From Alphaproteobacteria bacterium (GTDB taxonomy: Bacteria; Pseudomonadota; Alphaproteobacteria; UBA9219): a DNA stretch of 64,000 nt. The stretch spans positions 34,549 through 98,548 of the forward strand of contig JABDAH010000003.1 of assembly GCA_013289265.1 (NCBI GenBank), in the 5' to 3' direction. Both the position numbers and the translations under genes were made by a program. Below are positions 44,066-53,283 of the stretch, piece by piece. A model generated the notes under the pieces. The model made no database searches. It saw only the letters and a program-made list of their open reading frames with translations, and had not been told where the DNA came from. Every line of letters starts with the position of its first letter. Position 1 is the first letter of the stretch.

Positions 44066-44968
44066 TCAGTTTTTAACGGGTTGGGCCAAGGACGGCGGCA
44101 TATCCATTTTTGCCGTGCTGGAATCAGCCTGATTCACGGCACCGTTGGCGCCGGCGATAAAGTTAAGTTCCTTCTGCAGACCCATCTGGGAAATCGCTTT
44201 CTGCAAAGCGGTTAGAGTCTGGCGGTCGCTCTCAATCGCTTCCAGCTGTTTCTTTTTATAGGCATCGATAGCGGCGCAGGCAGCAACTTCGGCTTTTTTC
44301 TCTGGTTCCGGAGCGGCGGCAGCGACTGCCGCTGCAAGCTTGCGCCCATGATTTGATTTATATTCGGGGCTTGGTACGGGCGTGATTTTGCTGTTAGGCA
44401 AAAAGCTCATGCGAATATTGAGGGGTTGGCGCTCATTATCGCCGTCACCACCCTCAACATCTTGCTGGCCGGAGCGGCGGATAGCATCTTTGGGTGCCTG
44501 CCAGTTTCGCTCCGGTATGGATACGGTTGGCTGCGTATCAATATGGGTAATTTGCGCGATTGGCGGTTTTTCGTCTTCAGTCGAATTGACCTGAACATTA
44601 TAGCCTTTATTCAAGCCGGGCATGACGGGGATATTAATGGGCCGCGTAGGGACAGCCATCGCCGGCACCATACCCGGCGGTGTTACGGAAGGGGTCGCAT
44701 TATCGCCTGCTACCGGCGCATCAGCAGGTTTGTCATTATCTCCCGCAGGGGCAGAAGCTTCTGTATCGTTTGTTTCCTGCAGCGCTGCGCCGTGTTTGGT
44801 CTTTTCCTTGTAACGGTCAAAAGACATCCAGTGAGCGCGGTCGAATTCGAAGGGCCCATCATCGGCACGTGCAGGCACAGCCGTTGCCAAAAAACATAGG
44901 CCCGCAACCAGGGCGAGACAAAAAGCGCTGCGTTGTCGCGCATAAAAAACTGATATGGAATTGGCCAT
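44066..44968 (-). CDS. Exported protein, unknown
   Basis: 300 residues with a signal peptide (cleavage after ARA). The mature part is Pro/Ala/Asp rich and mostly disordered to about residue 215, then a helical region (EVAACAAIDAYKKKQLEAIESDRQTL) likely to be a coiled coil. No family recognised. It is 80 bp upstream of rpoN. Confidence 0.6.
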   Translation of the reverse strand: MANSISVFYARQRSAFCLALVAGLCFLATAVPARADDGPFEFDRAHWMSFDRYKEKTKHGAALQETNDTEASAPAGDNDKPADAPVAGDNATPSVTPPGMVPAMAVPTRPINIPVMPGLNKGYNVQVNSTEDEKPPIAQITHIDTQPTVSIPERNWQAPKDAIRRSGQQDVEGGDGDNERQPLNIRMSFLPNSKITPVPSPEYKSNHGRKLAAAVAAAAPEPEKKAEVAACAAIDAYKKKQLEAIESDRQTLTALQKAISQMGLQKELNFIAGANGAVNQADSSTAKMDMPPSLAQPVKN

Positions 44969-45195
44969 AGCCCGTTGACCTTGGCAGTCGATTTGTTATC
45001 CAATCCCAATGGTAACTCTTTAGAGCTAACAAAGTCTGAAGGCGTAAAAAGTGAAATTCGCCCTAATTTTGTCCTAATTCAGTGCTTTTTAGTTATCTAG
45101 GTTAGGTAGTTGTTTTATTGAGTTTTTTTGTTTTGCTGCAACAAACGGGTCTGGGACGCTTAAGGTCTCTCCCGTAACGTCATAGGGGTAGGACT
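44969..45195 (+). other. Long A/T-rich leader or promoter region of the cold-shock gene
   Basis: The 227-bp space between the divergent genes has no open frame of note. It is A/T rich, with an 'agtttttttg' run about 70 bp before the GTG start. Cold-shock mRNAs often carry long structured leaders, so a regulatory 5-prime UTR is plausible but not shown. Confidence 0.3.
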
Positions 45196-45723
45196 GTGTC
45201 ATCATTCGATTCATTTGCATCTTCTTCAGATCAAGGTTTCCAAACCGAAGCTGTGGTCAAATGGTTCAACCTCAGCAAGGGCTTTGGCTTCGTCGCTCCT
45301 GCTGACGGAACTTCCGATGCCTTTTTACATTCATCGGTTGTCAGCCAGGCTGGCCTGCGCGATGTACCGGAAGGTACCAAGCTTCTGGTACTTATTTCCG
45401 ACGGTCCTAAAGGCCGTCAGGTTTTGAATATTATCCAGACCCTGGGCATGGGCGAAGTGCCACAAAATTCCATGAACATGAAGATGTCGAACCGTCCCGC
45501 GCCAACAGGTCCGGAAGTTGAGATGACGGGTAGCGTCAAATGGTTCAAGCCGGATAAAGGCTTTGGATTTGTCACACCAGATGACGGCGACCGCGATGTA
45601 TTCGTGCATCGCAGCGTTCTGCAACGTGCAGGCCTGATGCATTTGGAGTCCGGACAGAAGGTACGCATGAAAGTGCAAACTGCTTCCAAGGGCCGCGAAG
45701 CCACCTGGATTCAGGTCGACTAA
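45196..45723 (+). CDS. Cold-shock protein with two CSD domains
   Basis: 175 residues with two cold-shock domains: VVKWFNLSKGFGFVAP at about 20-35 and SVKWFKPDKGFGFVTP at about 112-127, each with RNP1/RNP2 aromatic motifs (KGFGFV; DAFLHSSV and DVFVHRSV). Tandem CSD proteins are characteristic of alphaproteobacteria. They bind RNA or single-stranded DNA. The GTG start is preceded by a purine-rich SD (GGGGTAGGA). Confidence 0.93.
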   Translation: MSSFDSFASSSDQGFQTEAVVKWFNLSKGFGFVAPADGTSDAFLHSSVVSQAGLRDVPEGTKLLVLISDGPKGRQVLNIIQTLGMGEVPQNSMNMKMSNRPAPTGPEVEMTGSVKWFKPDKGFGFVTPDDGDRDVFVHRSVLQRAGLMHLESGQKVRMKVQTASKGREATWIQVD

Positions 45724-45724
45724 A

Positions 45725-45746
45725 ACCGCTGGATATTAAAAGCGGT
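45725..45746. terminator. Possible bidirectional terminator between convergent genes
   Basis: ACCGCT (45725-45730) pairs with AGCGGT (45741-45746), partly within the last codons of the barrel gene. There is only a short T-rich tail on the plus strand. Confidence 0.4.
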
Positions 45747-46815
45747 ATTTAGCCTGTACGCCATATTCAATGGTTTGGTTATGAGGCTCGATCCAGCCGC
45801 ATCCGACATTGTTGCAGGCAGATTCAGACTGGTTGATGTTCCAGTAATTAAAGAAGGGACCCATTGACCATTTTGGCCATTCATACATCAGGCTGCCGCG
45901 TATGCCGTAGCCGTCATGCTGCGTGTTATTGACTTCTGTTGCGCCCGGAATGGTATCGCCCAAAAAGCTGACCTGATAACCGTAAATCAGCTGGTCATAT
46001 TCCATGTTGAGGCTGATGCGCGACAAATCCGTGACGCGAAAACGTGGTGTTATACCAACTGGCAGATAGAAATAATGGCTGGTGCGCGAGTAACCTTTAA
46101 CGCCCAGATCATCCGTGCCGCGTCCATCATTATAGAGATAACGAAAACCAAGACCGGCATAAGGCGCCAGCGAAAAATTGGCATTACTCCCAAAGGCATT
46201 GTCAAAAATAAAATCATGCCCGCCAAGCAACCTTGTTTCGACCAGCCAGTCATTTTCGCCGGGATGTTTTGAGGGCGTCACAATACCTGTGTTGAGATCG
46301 ACGTCGCCGCCAGTATAGTCATGTTTGCCGTAAGCGACGCGGAAATCACCGCCCCAGAAGAAGCCGTTGGCGTAGGATTTATTGCCGTCAAATGTAACCC
46401 CAAAGCTGGGACCGGAAATGTGCATTAACTCCTGATCGGCAACCAGATGTTCCTGGTAACGGTAACTGGAAAGCTGCGCACCAATTTCAAAACCGGTCGG
46501 CGTGCCAAGCGTGATGACTTTGTTACTGGCTTTGAGGTCACGAGCTCTTGGGGTGACGTAAGGCGCTTTTTGCGGATCGAGCCGTGGGTCGTAGGGATAG
46601 GTCGAAAGATTGCTGCTGGCAGGAGGAGGTGCGTTAAGAGCTGCGCCATTATTAGCAGCAGCGTTATTACCGTTCGGCGATAAATCCTGCACTACCCAGT
46701 AATTCTGATGGCCCTGAGTTTGCAAATTATCGGCCTGCGCAGTGGCTGCAGCCAAAGTACCACCCGCCAGAACCGCCGCGAAAACAAAAGAGCTGATAGG
46801 GGATAGTTTCATCAT
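45736..46815 (-). CDS. Outer-membrane beta-barrel protein, unknown
   Basis: 359 residues from the ATG at 46815; an in-frame ATG at 46836 is the alternative. A signal peptide (cleavage near AQA) and a disordered Asn/Pro/Ala part are followed by about 250 residues of alternating beta strands with aromatic girdle residues, ending in Phe (VQAKYRF), as in integral outer-membrane proteins. Two cysteines near the C-terminus (CNNVGC) may form a loop disulfide. No specific family. Confidence 0.75.
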   Translation of the reverse strand: MMKLSPISSFVFAAVLAGGTLAAATAQADNLQTQGHQNYWVVQDLSPNGNNAAANNGAALNAPPPASSNLSTYPYDPRLDPQKAPYVTPRARDLKASNKVITLGTPTGFEIGAQLSSYRYQEHLVADQELMHISGPSFGVTFDGNKSYANGFFWGGDFRVAYGKHDYTGGDVDLNTGIVTPSKHPGENDWLVETRLLGGHDFIFDNAFGSNANFSLAPYAGLGFRYLYNDGRGTDDLGVKGYSRTSHYFYLPVGITPRFRVTDLSRISLNMEYDQLIYGYQVSFLGDTIPGATEVNNTQHDGYGIRGSLMYEWPKWSMGPFFNYWNINQSESACNNVGCGWIEPHNQTIEYGVQAKYRF

Positions 46816-46965
46816 TTCACCAAAAATCAATTTCATCTTGACTCTTCAGGTGTGGCAAAAAGTGTGAGTCTTGGCAAGAAAGATGATTTTCTGGGTTTTT
46901 AGATTTTGTAAACCTCTTGGACTTAGACTAATCCGCCCGTCCTCTATTGCGCCCGGTAAGCCTGC

Positions 46966-47262
46966 ATGCTGCGTATCGCCTGTTTGTTTCTTCTGTTAAT
47001 TTTTACAGCCAGCGCCCATGCCGAACCCATCCCGGAATTCGCCCTGGATAAGGATTTTGAGAATTGCATGGGCGGTGAAACCGCGCAGAAAAATCCGCAA
47101 CGAGCCGCCTACTGTAATTGCGTAAAAAACGAAATGCGCAACTGGGATCTGGAAACCTATGGCGCCCTCGCTACCGAACAGTCCAAGGCAGGCAACGCGC
47201 AACAAATCCCCAAGAAGATTGATGATCTGGCACAGGGCTGTATTGCCAAGGTGCTGAAGTAA
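46966..47262 (+). CDS. Small exported protein with CNC motif
   Basis: 98 residues with a signal peptide (cleavage after AHA). The mature part has four cysteines, including AAYCNCVKNEM and QGCIAKVLK, a spacing common in small periplasmic helical proteins. No named family. Convergent with rppH. Confidence 0.68.
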   Translation: MLRIACLFLLLIFTASAHAEPIPEFALDKDFENCMGGETAQKNPQRAAYCNCVKNEMRNWDLETYGALATEQSKAGNAQQIPKKIDDLAQGCIAKVLK

Positions 47263-47271
47263 AATTCTAAA

Positions 47272-47802
47272 TTAAGGCTTCCAAACCGGTAAGGTTTCAC
47301 CCCGGCCAATCGCTGCTGCGATTGGTGCAAAACCGGCGGCGATTTTTTCATACATTGGTCGCTTGAAATCAACGATCAGTTTCGGTGTTTCTTCCAGCGG
47401 CGCCCAGCGCCAGGCGACAAATTCCGGATTTTCCGGCTCATGCTCGCCGGACAGATCAATCTCTGAATCCTCGCCGAGGAAACGCAAGGCAAACCAGTAT
47501 TGTTCCTGCCCGCGATATTTGCCGCGAAACACGCCGCCTTTATATTGCAGCCAGTCGGGAAATTCGTAGCTGAGTTTTTCCGGCAGGCAGGCGATGATCT
47601 CTGCCTTATCGGTGCCGACTTCTTCTTTTAATTCGCGAAGTCCTGCCAGATGCATGATCTCATCTTTTTGCACGCCGCCTTGCGGCATCTGCCACGCACC
47701 GCGCCGGTCGCGGCGTTCCGCCACTAACACAAGTCCCTGTTTATTGAACAGACACAGGCCGACACCGCGGCGGTAGGGAAGTGTTGATGGGTCTACAGTC
47801 AT
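47272..47802 (-). CDS. rppH: RNA pyrophosphohydrolase RppH (Nudix)
   Basis: 176 residues. The Nudix box GGVQKDEIMHLAGLRELKEEVG has all catalytic residues (GX5EX7REUXEEXG). N-terminal PYRRGVGLCLFNKQGLVLVAERRD and WQMPQGG are typical of RppH/IalA. It removes pyrophosphate from mRNA 5-prime ends, starting decay. It follows the deacetylase gene. Confidence 0.94.
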   Translation of the reverse strand: MTVDPSTLPYRRGVGLCLFNKQGLVLVAERRDRRGAWQMPQGGVQKDEIMHLAGLRELKEEVGTDKAEIIACLPEKLSYEFPDWLQYKGGVFRGKYRGQEQYWFALRFLGEDSEIDLSGEHEPENPEFVAWRWAPLEETPKLIVDFKRPMYEKIAAGFAPIAAAIGRGETLPVWKP

Positions 47803-47842
47803 GAAAAGATCCTTTGTAGTTAATGGCAGTGGTCAGAAATTA

Positions 47843-47883
47843 GTGGTCAGAGAGTATAATTGTTGCTCCTGATCTCTGACCAC
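47843..47883. other. Hairpin between the deacetylase gene and rppH
   Basis: GTGGTCAGAGA (47843-47853) pairs perfectly with TCTCTGACCAC (47873-47883) across 19 nt. A third partial copy GTGGTCAGA lies at 47829-47837. It may be a degenerate repeat element or an mRNA processing site; no T run supports termination. Confidence 0.45.
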
Positions 47884-47897
47884 CAACCCCTGATCTC

Positions 47898-49034
47898 TCA
47901 TTGCACCATCGCTGAAACCGGGGCCAAAGCGATGCCATGTTCCGGCAAAGTCTTAGTCCAGTTTTCCAGACGGTCGATAACAGCGGGCAGCGGCGCGGCC
48001 ACACCAACGGCCTTACCTGTCAACCGCGCGGTTTTTTCCAACTGGTCAAGCGCCTGATCGATAGCTTCCGGCGACGGGTTCTGATCGATACGCGTCGTGT
48101 TTGCAACGGCGGGCACATGCATGTCGCGCGCCATATCCATAATGGCGCTATGCGGCGCGACCTTGGCATCAAAAATCATCAGGCCGCGTTTATGCAGGAC
48201 GTCGAGAACCGTGGCCAGTTTCGTGGGGTCAGTTGTAAAGCGCGAGCCGCTGAGCGTTGTCACGCCGACATAACCCGTCGCCTGCCGCAAGGCCCAGTAG
48301 AAGCGGGTCAGATTGTCGGTGTTCGGCAAGGATGTCAGCAAGGTATTGATGCCGGGATCGCTGCGCGGATAATCAAATGGTTCCATAGGCACCATCAGCA
48401 AGGTTTCATGCCCCGCCTGTCGCGCCCGCGCGCACCATGCGCCCACAACCGGGCTTTGCACATCAAAAGCCAGCGTCACATTTGTCGGTAAGCGGTTGAT
48501 GGCGGCGTCCGTCGCGTTACGGGATAAGCCCATATCCGTAATGATGATGGCGATGCGCGGCCGCAGATCGGCAGTATTAAAAGGCCGGGCGTAAACCTGC
48601 CAGGGCTGACGGCCATCTTCGCTGACGCGCGGCAGGCTGCCTTCGGAAGTATCTTCGGAAAGGCTGACATCGGGAGCCTGCGGTAGCCGTAGGGTGCGGT
48701 CATCCTGATCATTGATGATGGCGCTAGCGCTGCTAGCGTTATTGATGACCGGTTTGTCCGCCACAGCTGGCGTTTCAGTTTTTGAAGATGTTGCCGTTCC
48801 ATCTTCTTTTTCGACACGAGTGATGGTCTTGGTCTTGGCATTCCAGCTTTCAGGTATTTTCAAGTAAAGGGGCGAGGTCGCCAGAATAAGAACGCCCAGA
48901 AAAACGGCGATTTTAAAGTTGCGCGGATAACGTGCCAGAATTGTTTCCTGCCACGGCGGTAAGGACGGCAGAGGCGGCGGCGATGCTTCCGCATCGCCTT
49001 CCGGTTTTTTCTCCTCTGCCGTAGCAGTTACCAC
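47898..49034 (-). CDS. Divergent polysaccharide deacetylase family protein
   Basis: 378 residues from a GTG start. A cytoplasmic N-terminus and one transmembrane segment (about 40-60) lead to a Ser/Asp-rich linker and a C-terminal deacetylase-like barrel beginning RPRIAIIITDMGLSRNATDAAINRLP and containing ETLLMVPMEPFDYPRSDPG. This is the YibQ-type group, usually found between ctpA and rppH in alphaproteobacteria. Its substrate is unknown; an envelope role is implied by the neighbours. Confidence 0.88.
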   Translation of the reverse strand: MVTATAEEKKPEGDAEASPPPLPSLPPWQETILARYPRNFKIAVFLGVLILATSPLYLKIPESWNAKTKTITRVEKEDGTATSSKTETPAVADKPVINNASSASAIINDQDDRTLRLPQAPDVSLSEDTSEGSLPRVSEDGRQPWQVYARPFNTADLRPRIAIIITDMGLSRNATDAAINRLPTNVTLAFDVQSPVVGAWCARARQAGHETLLMVPMEPFDYPRSDPGINTLLTSLPNTDNLTRFYWALRQATGYVGVTTLSGSRFTTDPTKLATVLDVLHKRGLMIFDAKVAPHSAIMDMARDMHVPAVANTTRIDQNPSPEAIDQALDQLEKTARLTGKAVGVAAPLPAVIDRLENWTKTLPEHGIALAPVSAMVQ

Positions 49035-49035
49035 T

Positions 49036-50463
49036 TTATTTTGCCTCGCTCTTGACTTCGAACAGATGCACGCCGTGGATTAAATCAAGCGCGCGCGCCA
49101 GCTGATAATCGAACGGCGCATCTTCCTTCTTGCCATCCTTGCCAACGGTTTTGTCCTTGTTGTCGCCCGGTACATCGAGGCCGTCCGCATCGGGGTCCGC
49201 AGGCGCTGGTGTCACAGCAGGCGCTGCTTTATCCTTATCTTTTGCGTCTTCCTTCTTGTCCGGATTTTGCAAGGCCCCGCGCAGGTCAGCCTCGTGCAAG
49301 CCTGGACCTGTCACGATTTTTTCCAGTTTGGCGGGTTGCACGATGATATCCGGCTCAATACCCAAGGCCTGAATCGAACGGCCCGACGGCGTGAAGTAAC
49401 GCGCCGTCGTCAGACGCATTGCGCCGCCACCGGCAACAGGAATAATGGTTTGCACTGAGCCTTTACCAAAGCTCTTGGTGCCGACCAAAATCGCGCGTTT
49501 GTAATCCTGCAAAGCGCCCGCAACGATTTCCGAAGCCGAAGCCGAGCCGCCGTTGATCAGTACAGCAATTGGTTTGCCGTGAGCCTTATCACCGCCCTTG
49601 GCCTTGAAGCTTTGGTCTTCTTCTTTATGACGGCTACGGGTGGAGACAACTTCCTTGCCAGCTTCCAGGAAACTGCCGGAAACAGAAATCGCCTGTTCCA
49701 GCAAACCACCGGGATTATTACGCAGATCAAGCACATAGCCTTCCAGCTGGTTGCCTATTTTCTGGTCCGCTTCAGTCAGGGCCTTATCAAGGCCTGGCTG
49801 GGTTTGTTCATTGAAAGCCGTCAGGCGGATATAAGCGATATGGCCTTTTTGTTCCCAACGTACAGACTGCACATGGATAACAGCGCGTGTCAGCGTGACG
49901 TCAAAGGGCTGGCTATTGAGGCTGCCGCGGCGAATAGTAAGCGTGATCTTGGTGCCGGGCGTGCCGCGCATTTTATCAACGGCTTCGGCCAGCGTCAGTT
50001 CCGTCACAGGCTTGGTATCGATATGGGTGATAAGATCACCCGCCTGAATGCCTGCCTTGGCAGCAGGGGTATCATCGATGGGTGAGATAACTTTGACGAT
50101 ATTATTTTCCATCGTCACTTCGATGCCAAGACCGCCAAATTCGCCCTTGGTCTGCGTCTGCATATCCTGAAAGCTCTTTTTGTTCAGATAGCCCGAATGC
50201 GGATCGAGTGAGCTCAACATCCCGTTCAGGGCCGTTTCGATCAGTTTTTCATCCGTTACGGGATCGACATAATCGGCACGTACCCGCTCCAGAACATCCG
50301 AGAACAGGCTAAGCTGCTTGAAAGTATCCGTAGCATCTTTATCTGGCGCCGCCTGAGTGGCGGGAGCTGGCGCGGAAGGTGCGCTTTTCGCCCAAATAGG
50401 GGCAGTGCCCAAAACAGCGATAACGGAAACAAGGGCGGTAGCGAGGAGAAGTTTTTTGGACAT
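49036..50463 (-). CDS. ctpA: C-terminal processing peptidase CtpA (S41)
   Basis: 475 residues with a signal peptide. A PDZ domain (about 100-185, GGLGIEVTMENNIVKVISPI) is followed by the S41 protease domain with GSASASEIVAGALQDYKRA (catalytic Ser) and GTKSFGKGSVQT (catalytic Lys). A charged, disordered C-terminal extension of about 90 residues is rich in Lys/Asp/Ala. It processes periplasmic proteins. Operon with the EnvC-like gene upstream. Confidence 0.95.
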   Translation of the reverse strand: MSKKLLLATALVSVIAVLGTAPIWAKSAPSAPAPATQAAPDKDATDTFKQLSLFSDVLERVRADYVDPVTDEKLIETALNGMLSSLDPHSGYLNKKSFQDMQTQTKGEFGGLGIEVTMENNIVKVISPIDDTPAAKAGIQAGDLITHIDTKPVTELTLAEAVDKMRGTPGTKITLTIRRGSLNSQPFDVTLTRAVIHVQSVRWEQKGHIAYIRLTAFNEQTQPGLDKALTEADQKIGNQLEGYVLDLRNNPGGLLEQAISVSGSFLEAGKEVVSTRSRHKEEDQSFKAKGGDKAHGKPIAVLINGGSASASEIVAGALQDYKRAILVGTKSFGKGSVQTIIPVAGGGAMRLTTARYFTPSGRSIQALGIEPDIIVQPAKLEKIVTGPGLHEADLRGALQNPDKKEDAKDKDKAAPAVTPAPADPDADGLDVPGDNKDKTVGKDGKKEDAPFDYQLARALDLIHGVHLFEVKSEAK

Positions 50464-50544
50464 GGGCAGCTAAAGGCTGGGGGTTACACGCAATCAAGGT
50501 TAAGATATAGCTCCTAACCCTTAATTCCTAGTCCATAATTTGTT

Positions 50545-51678
50545 TTACTCACTTTTTGATAAAGCGATTCCTTCTGTGGGATCGACCGCTTCATTGTTCC
50601 GCCGCCACTCGAAATAAAGCTCCGGTTTGGCTTCTTTTCGCACCGGCAAAACGCCAAGTGGCTCGCCTTTACCGACTTCCTGCCCCATCTCGGCATCGAT
50701 CCGGCCAAAACCGGCAAGGAAACTATGGAACCCGCCCGCATGTTGCAGGATCAGGATCTGGCCATAACCCCGGAAGGGTCCGGCGAATACAACTTTGCCC
50801 GCCATCGGAGCGACCACAGGGCTGCCGGAAGGCGCCGTATAGGTAAGGCCTTGGCTAACAACCCCGTCGGCGTCGCGCGCACCAAAGCGCCGCGCAAGGT
50901 TTCCTGTCACCGGCGCTTTAAGCGCAGAAGGCAGCCCAGTCTGCGGCCCTGCTTTCGGCGCATGTTTCGGCGTCACTTTTTCCAGCAGTTGCCGCAGATC
51001 CTTGGCCTCGTTCGACAGCGCAACCAGCTGACGGTTGATGGTTTCTTTTTGCGCCTCGGTGCGTTGCAGATACCCTTGCCGCGCCCGTATCAACTGGTCC
51101 AGATCATGCTGCTGGCCCTGCAGATTCTGCTGCGCTTCTATCACCAGATGTTTCTGTTCAGCCAGATGTACTTGCAAATCGTTCAGGTCGGCGAGGTCGC
51201 GCATAAAACTGTCGGTTCTGTCCTTAAGGCGCGGCAAGGCTTCGCGCAGCAAAATCGCGCGGTGAATATGATCGCTGGTCATATTGGTCTGCAGGAAATT
51301 CGCCGCCGGGGGCTGGCGACTAAGTTCAATCAATGCATCAGTCAGTAAATTAAGCTGGTTCTTTTCAATTTTCAGCGCTTTATTTTTGGCATCGATCTCC
51401 TGCGTCAACTCGTCGAGTTTATCTTCGAGCCTGTCTTGCTCTTCCGCCTTGGCTTGGTAACTGGCTGCAGCTTCGATCAGGCGTTGCCGCAATTCCTGCA
51501 AGCTGGCGCTGGTCTGTTTGGCTTTTTCATCCAGCGCGGCGGCTTGCTGTTTCTGCTGGTTGAGTTGCTGCTCGACCTGTTTCAACTCTTCCGCTGTTTT
51601 GGCATAGGCAGGGTGCGCGAAACAAAAAAATATCGCGCCCAATATTATTGCTGGAAGTAATTGCTGACGAATAATCAT
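50545..51678 (-). CDS. EnvC-like murein hydrolase activator (coiled coil plus LytM domain)
   Basis: 377 residues from the ATG at 51678; an upstream in-frame start at 51738 would overlap gpmI. A signal peptide (cleavage after AYA) leads to a coiled coil of about 200 residues (KTAEELKQVEQQLNQQ onward) and a C-terminal M23/LytM domain. The zinc ligands are lost: the HxGxD site reads SQGLTY and the HxH site reads LYFEW. This makes it a non-catalytic activator like EnvC rather than an endopeptidase. Confidence 0.9.
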   Translation of the reverse strand: MIIRQQLLPAIILGAIFFCFAHPAYAKTAEELKQVEQQLNQQKQQAAALDEKAKQTSASLQELRQRLIEAAASYQAKAEEQDRLEDKLDELTQEIDAKNKALKIEKNQLNLLTDALIELSRQPPAANFLQTNMTSDHIHRAILLREALPRLKDRTDSFMRDLADLNDLQVHLAEQKHLVIEAQQNLQGQQHDLDQLIRARQGYLQRTEAQKETINRQLVALSNEAKDLRQLLEKVTPKHAPKAGPQTGLPSALKAPVTGNLARRFGARDADGVVSQGLTYTAPSGSPVVAPMAGKVVFAGPFRGYGQILILQHAGGFHSFLAGFGRIDAEMGQEVGKGEPLGVLPVRKEAKPELYFEWRRNNEAVDPTEGIALSKSE

Positions 51679-51703
51679 GCCGCCATTATGCAGCAAGCCA
51701 CAC

Positions 51704-53260
51704 TCACCGAACAAGCAGACTTTGCCCGTCCATAACATTTGGCTTCGGCATGCCCATCAATTCCAGCAGGGTTGGCGCGACATCAGCCAACTTGCCGTCA
51801 TGCAATGACTTGATGCCCTTCGGCGCATTTACTAGCATAACCGGCACACGTTCCAGCGTATGCGCCGTGTGCGGGCCGTGGGTTTCCGGATCATACATAT
51901 GCTCGCAATTGCCGTGGTCTGCCGTCAGTAGCACAAAGCCGCCCTGCTTTTCCACCGCTGCAAATAATCGGCCCAGACATTCATCGATCGTTTCAATCGC
52001 CTTAACGGCGGCATCGAGGAAACCGGTATGGCCGACCATATCCGGATTGGCGTAATTCAGAACGATGAAATCGAACTTGCCGCTATCGATGGCATCGACC
52101 ACTTTATCTGTCACCAGACGGGCCGACATTTCCGGCTGCAAATCATAAGTGGCAACTTTTGGCGATGGTACGACGATGCGCTCTTCACCGGCATAAGGTT
52201 CTTCGCGCCCGCCGTTAAAGAAAAAAGTCACATGCGGATATTTTTCTGTTTCGGCGATGCGCAGCTGCTTTAGCCCAGCGCGGGCGATAATTTCGCCCAT
52301 GCTGTTTTCAATCACTTTAGGCGGGAATAAAGCCGTCATACGTTTGTTGAGGGGTTCGGAATATTCGACCATCCCGGCAGCTGCCGCAAAGCGCACGATT
52401 TTTTTGCGGGTGAATTCTGCGAAGTCAGGCTCCAGCAAAGCAGTCAAAATTTCACGCGCGCGGTCAGCGCGGAAATTGGCAAACAAAATTCCGTCGCCGT
52501 CTTTCATGCCCTGATAGCCATTCAGAGCCACTGGTAAAACAAATTCGTCGGCAACATCGGATGCATAGCTGGCTTTGATCGCGGCAACAGCATCATCATT
52601 TGCAGTGCCCGTTCCCACCGTCAAAAGATCGTAAGCTTTTTCGACACGTTCCCAGCGTTTGTCGCGGTCCATCGCGTAATAACGGCCACAAAGCGTCGCC
52701 AGTTTAACTTTACCTACCGTTCGCACATCGACAGCGCGCAGATCATTTACCAGCTTGGCGATTTGTTCAGCCGCGCTTTTAGGCGGAACGTCGCGGCCAT
52801 CCAGAAATGCATGGATCGCAACTGGCACGCCTTCTTTCGTCACTTCGCGCGTCAGCGCCACGATATGATCCTGATGCGCATGCACGCCGCCCGGCGATGC
52901 AAGCCCCATCAGATGGCAGGTGCCACCGCTTTGTTTCAGCTTGGCTATCAGATCAACCAGAGCCGGGTTTGATTTCAGTTTGTCCTGCGCAATTTCGCGG
53001 TCGATCAAAGGCAGGTCCTGAAAAATAACGCGGCCTGCGCCCAAATTCATATGGCCGACTTCGGAATTGCCGATCTGCCCCTTGGGCAAGCCGACATGTT
53101 CTTCCGACGCATCGAGCAAAGCATGTGGTGACGCCGCCCAGTATTTATCGAATACAGGTTTTTTGGCCTGGCTGATGGCGTTATCGGAAGCATCCTCGCG
53201 GAAGCCCCAGCCATCCAGCACGCAAAGAACAACAGGGCGTGGTCGTTTGAATTCGGACAT
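51704..53260 (-). CDS. gpmI: 2,3-bisphosphoglycerate-independent phosphoglycerate mutase
   Basis: 518 residues from the ATG at 53260; an in-frame GTG at 53272 is the alternative. It has LCVLDGWG, the phosphoserine loop GNSEVGHMNLGAGRV, DGRDVPP, and the late metal-binding TADHGNCE and THTLERVP motifs. It interconverts 3- and 2-phosphoglycerate in glycolysis. Confidence 0.96.
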   Translation of the reverse strand: MSEFKRPRPVVLCVLDGWGFREDASDNAISQAKKPVFDKYWAASPHALLDASEEHVGLPKGQIGNSEVGHMNLGAGRVIFQDLPLIDREIAQDKLKSNPALVDLIAKLKQSGGTCHLMGLASPGGVHAHQDHIVALTREVTKEGVPVAIHAFLDGRDVPPKSAAEQIAKLVNDLRAVDVRTVGKVKLATLCGRYYAMDRDKRWERVEKAYDLLTVGTGTANDDAVAAIKASYASDVADEFVLPVALNGYQGMKDGDGILFANFRADRAREILTALLEPDFAEFTRKKIVRFAAAAGMVEYSEPLNKRMTALFPPKVIENSMGEIIARAGLKQLRIAETEKYPHVTFFFNGGREEPYAGEERIVVPSPKVATYDLQPEMSARLVTDKVVDAIDSGKFDFIVLNYANPDMVGHTGFLDAAVKAIETIDECLGRLFAAVEKQGGFVLLTADHGNCEHMYDPETHGPHTAHTLERVPVMLVNAPKGIKSLHDGKLADVAPTLLELMGMPKPNVMDGQSLLVR

Positions 53261-53283
53261 AGACTTGCTCACTTCAGAAAAAA

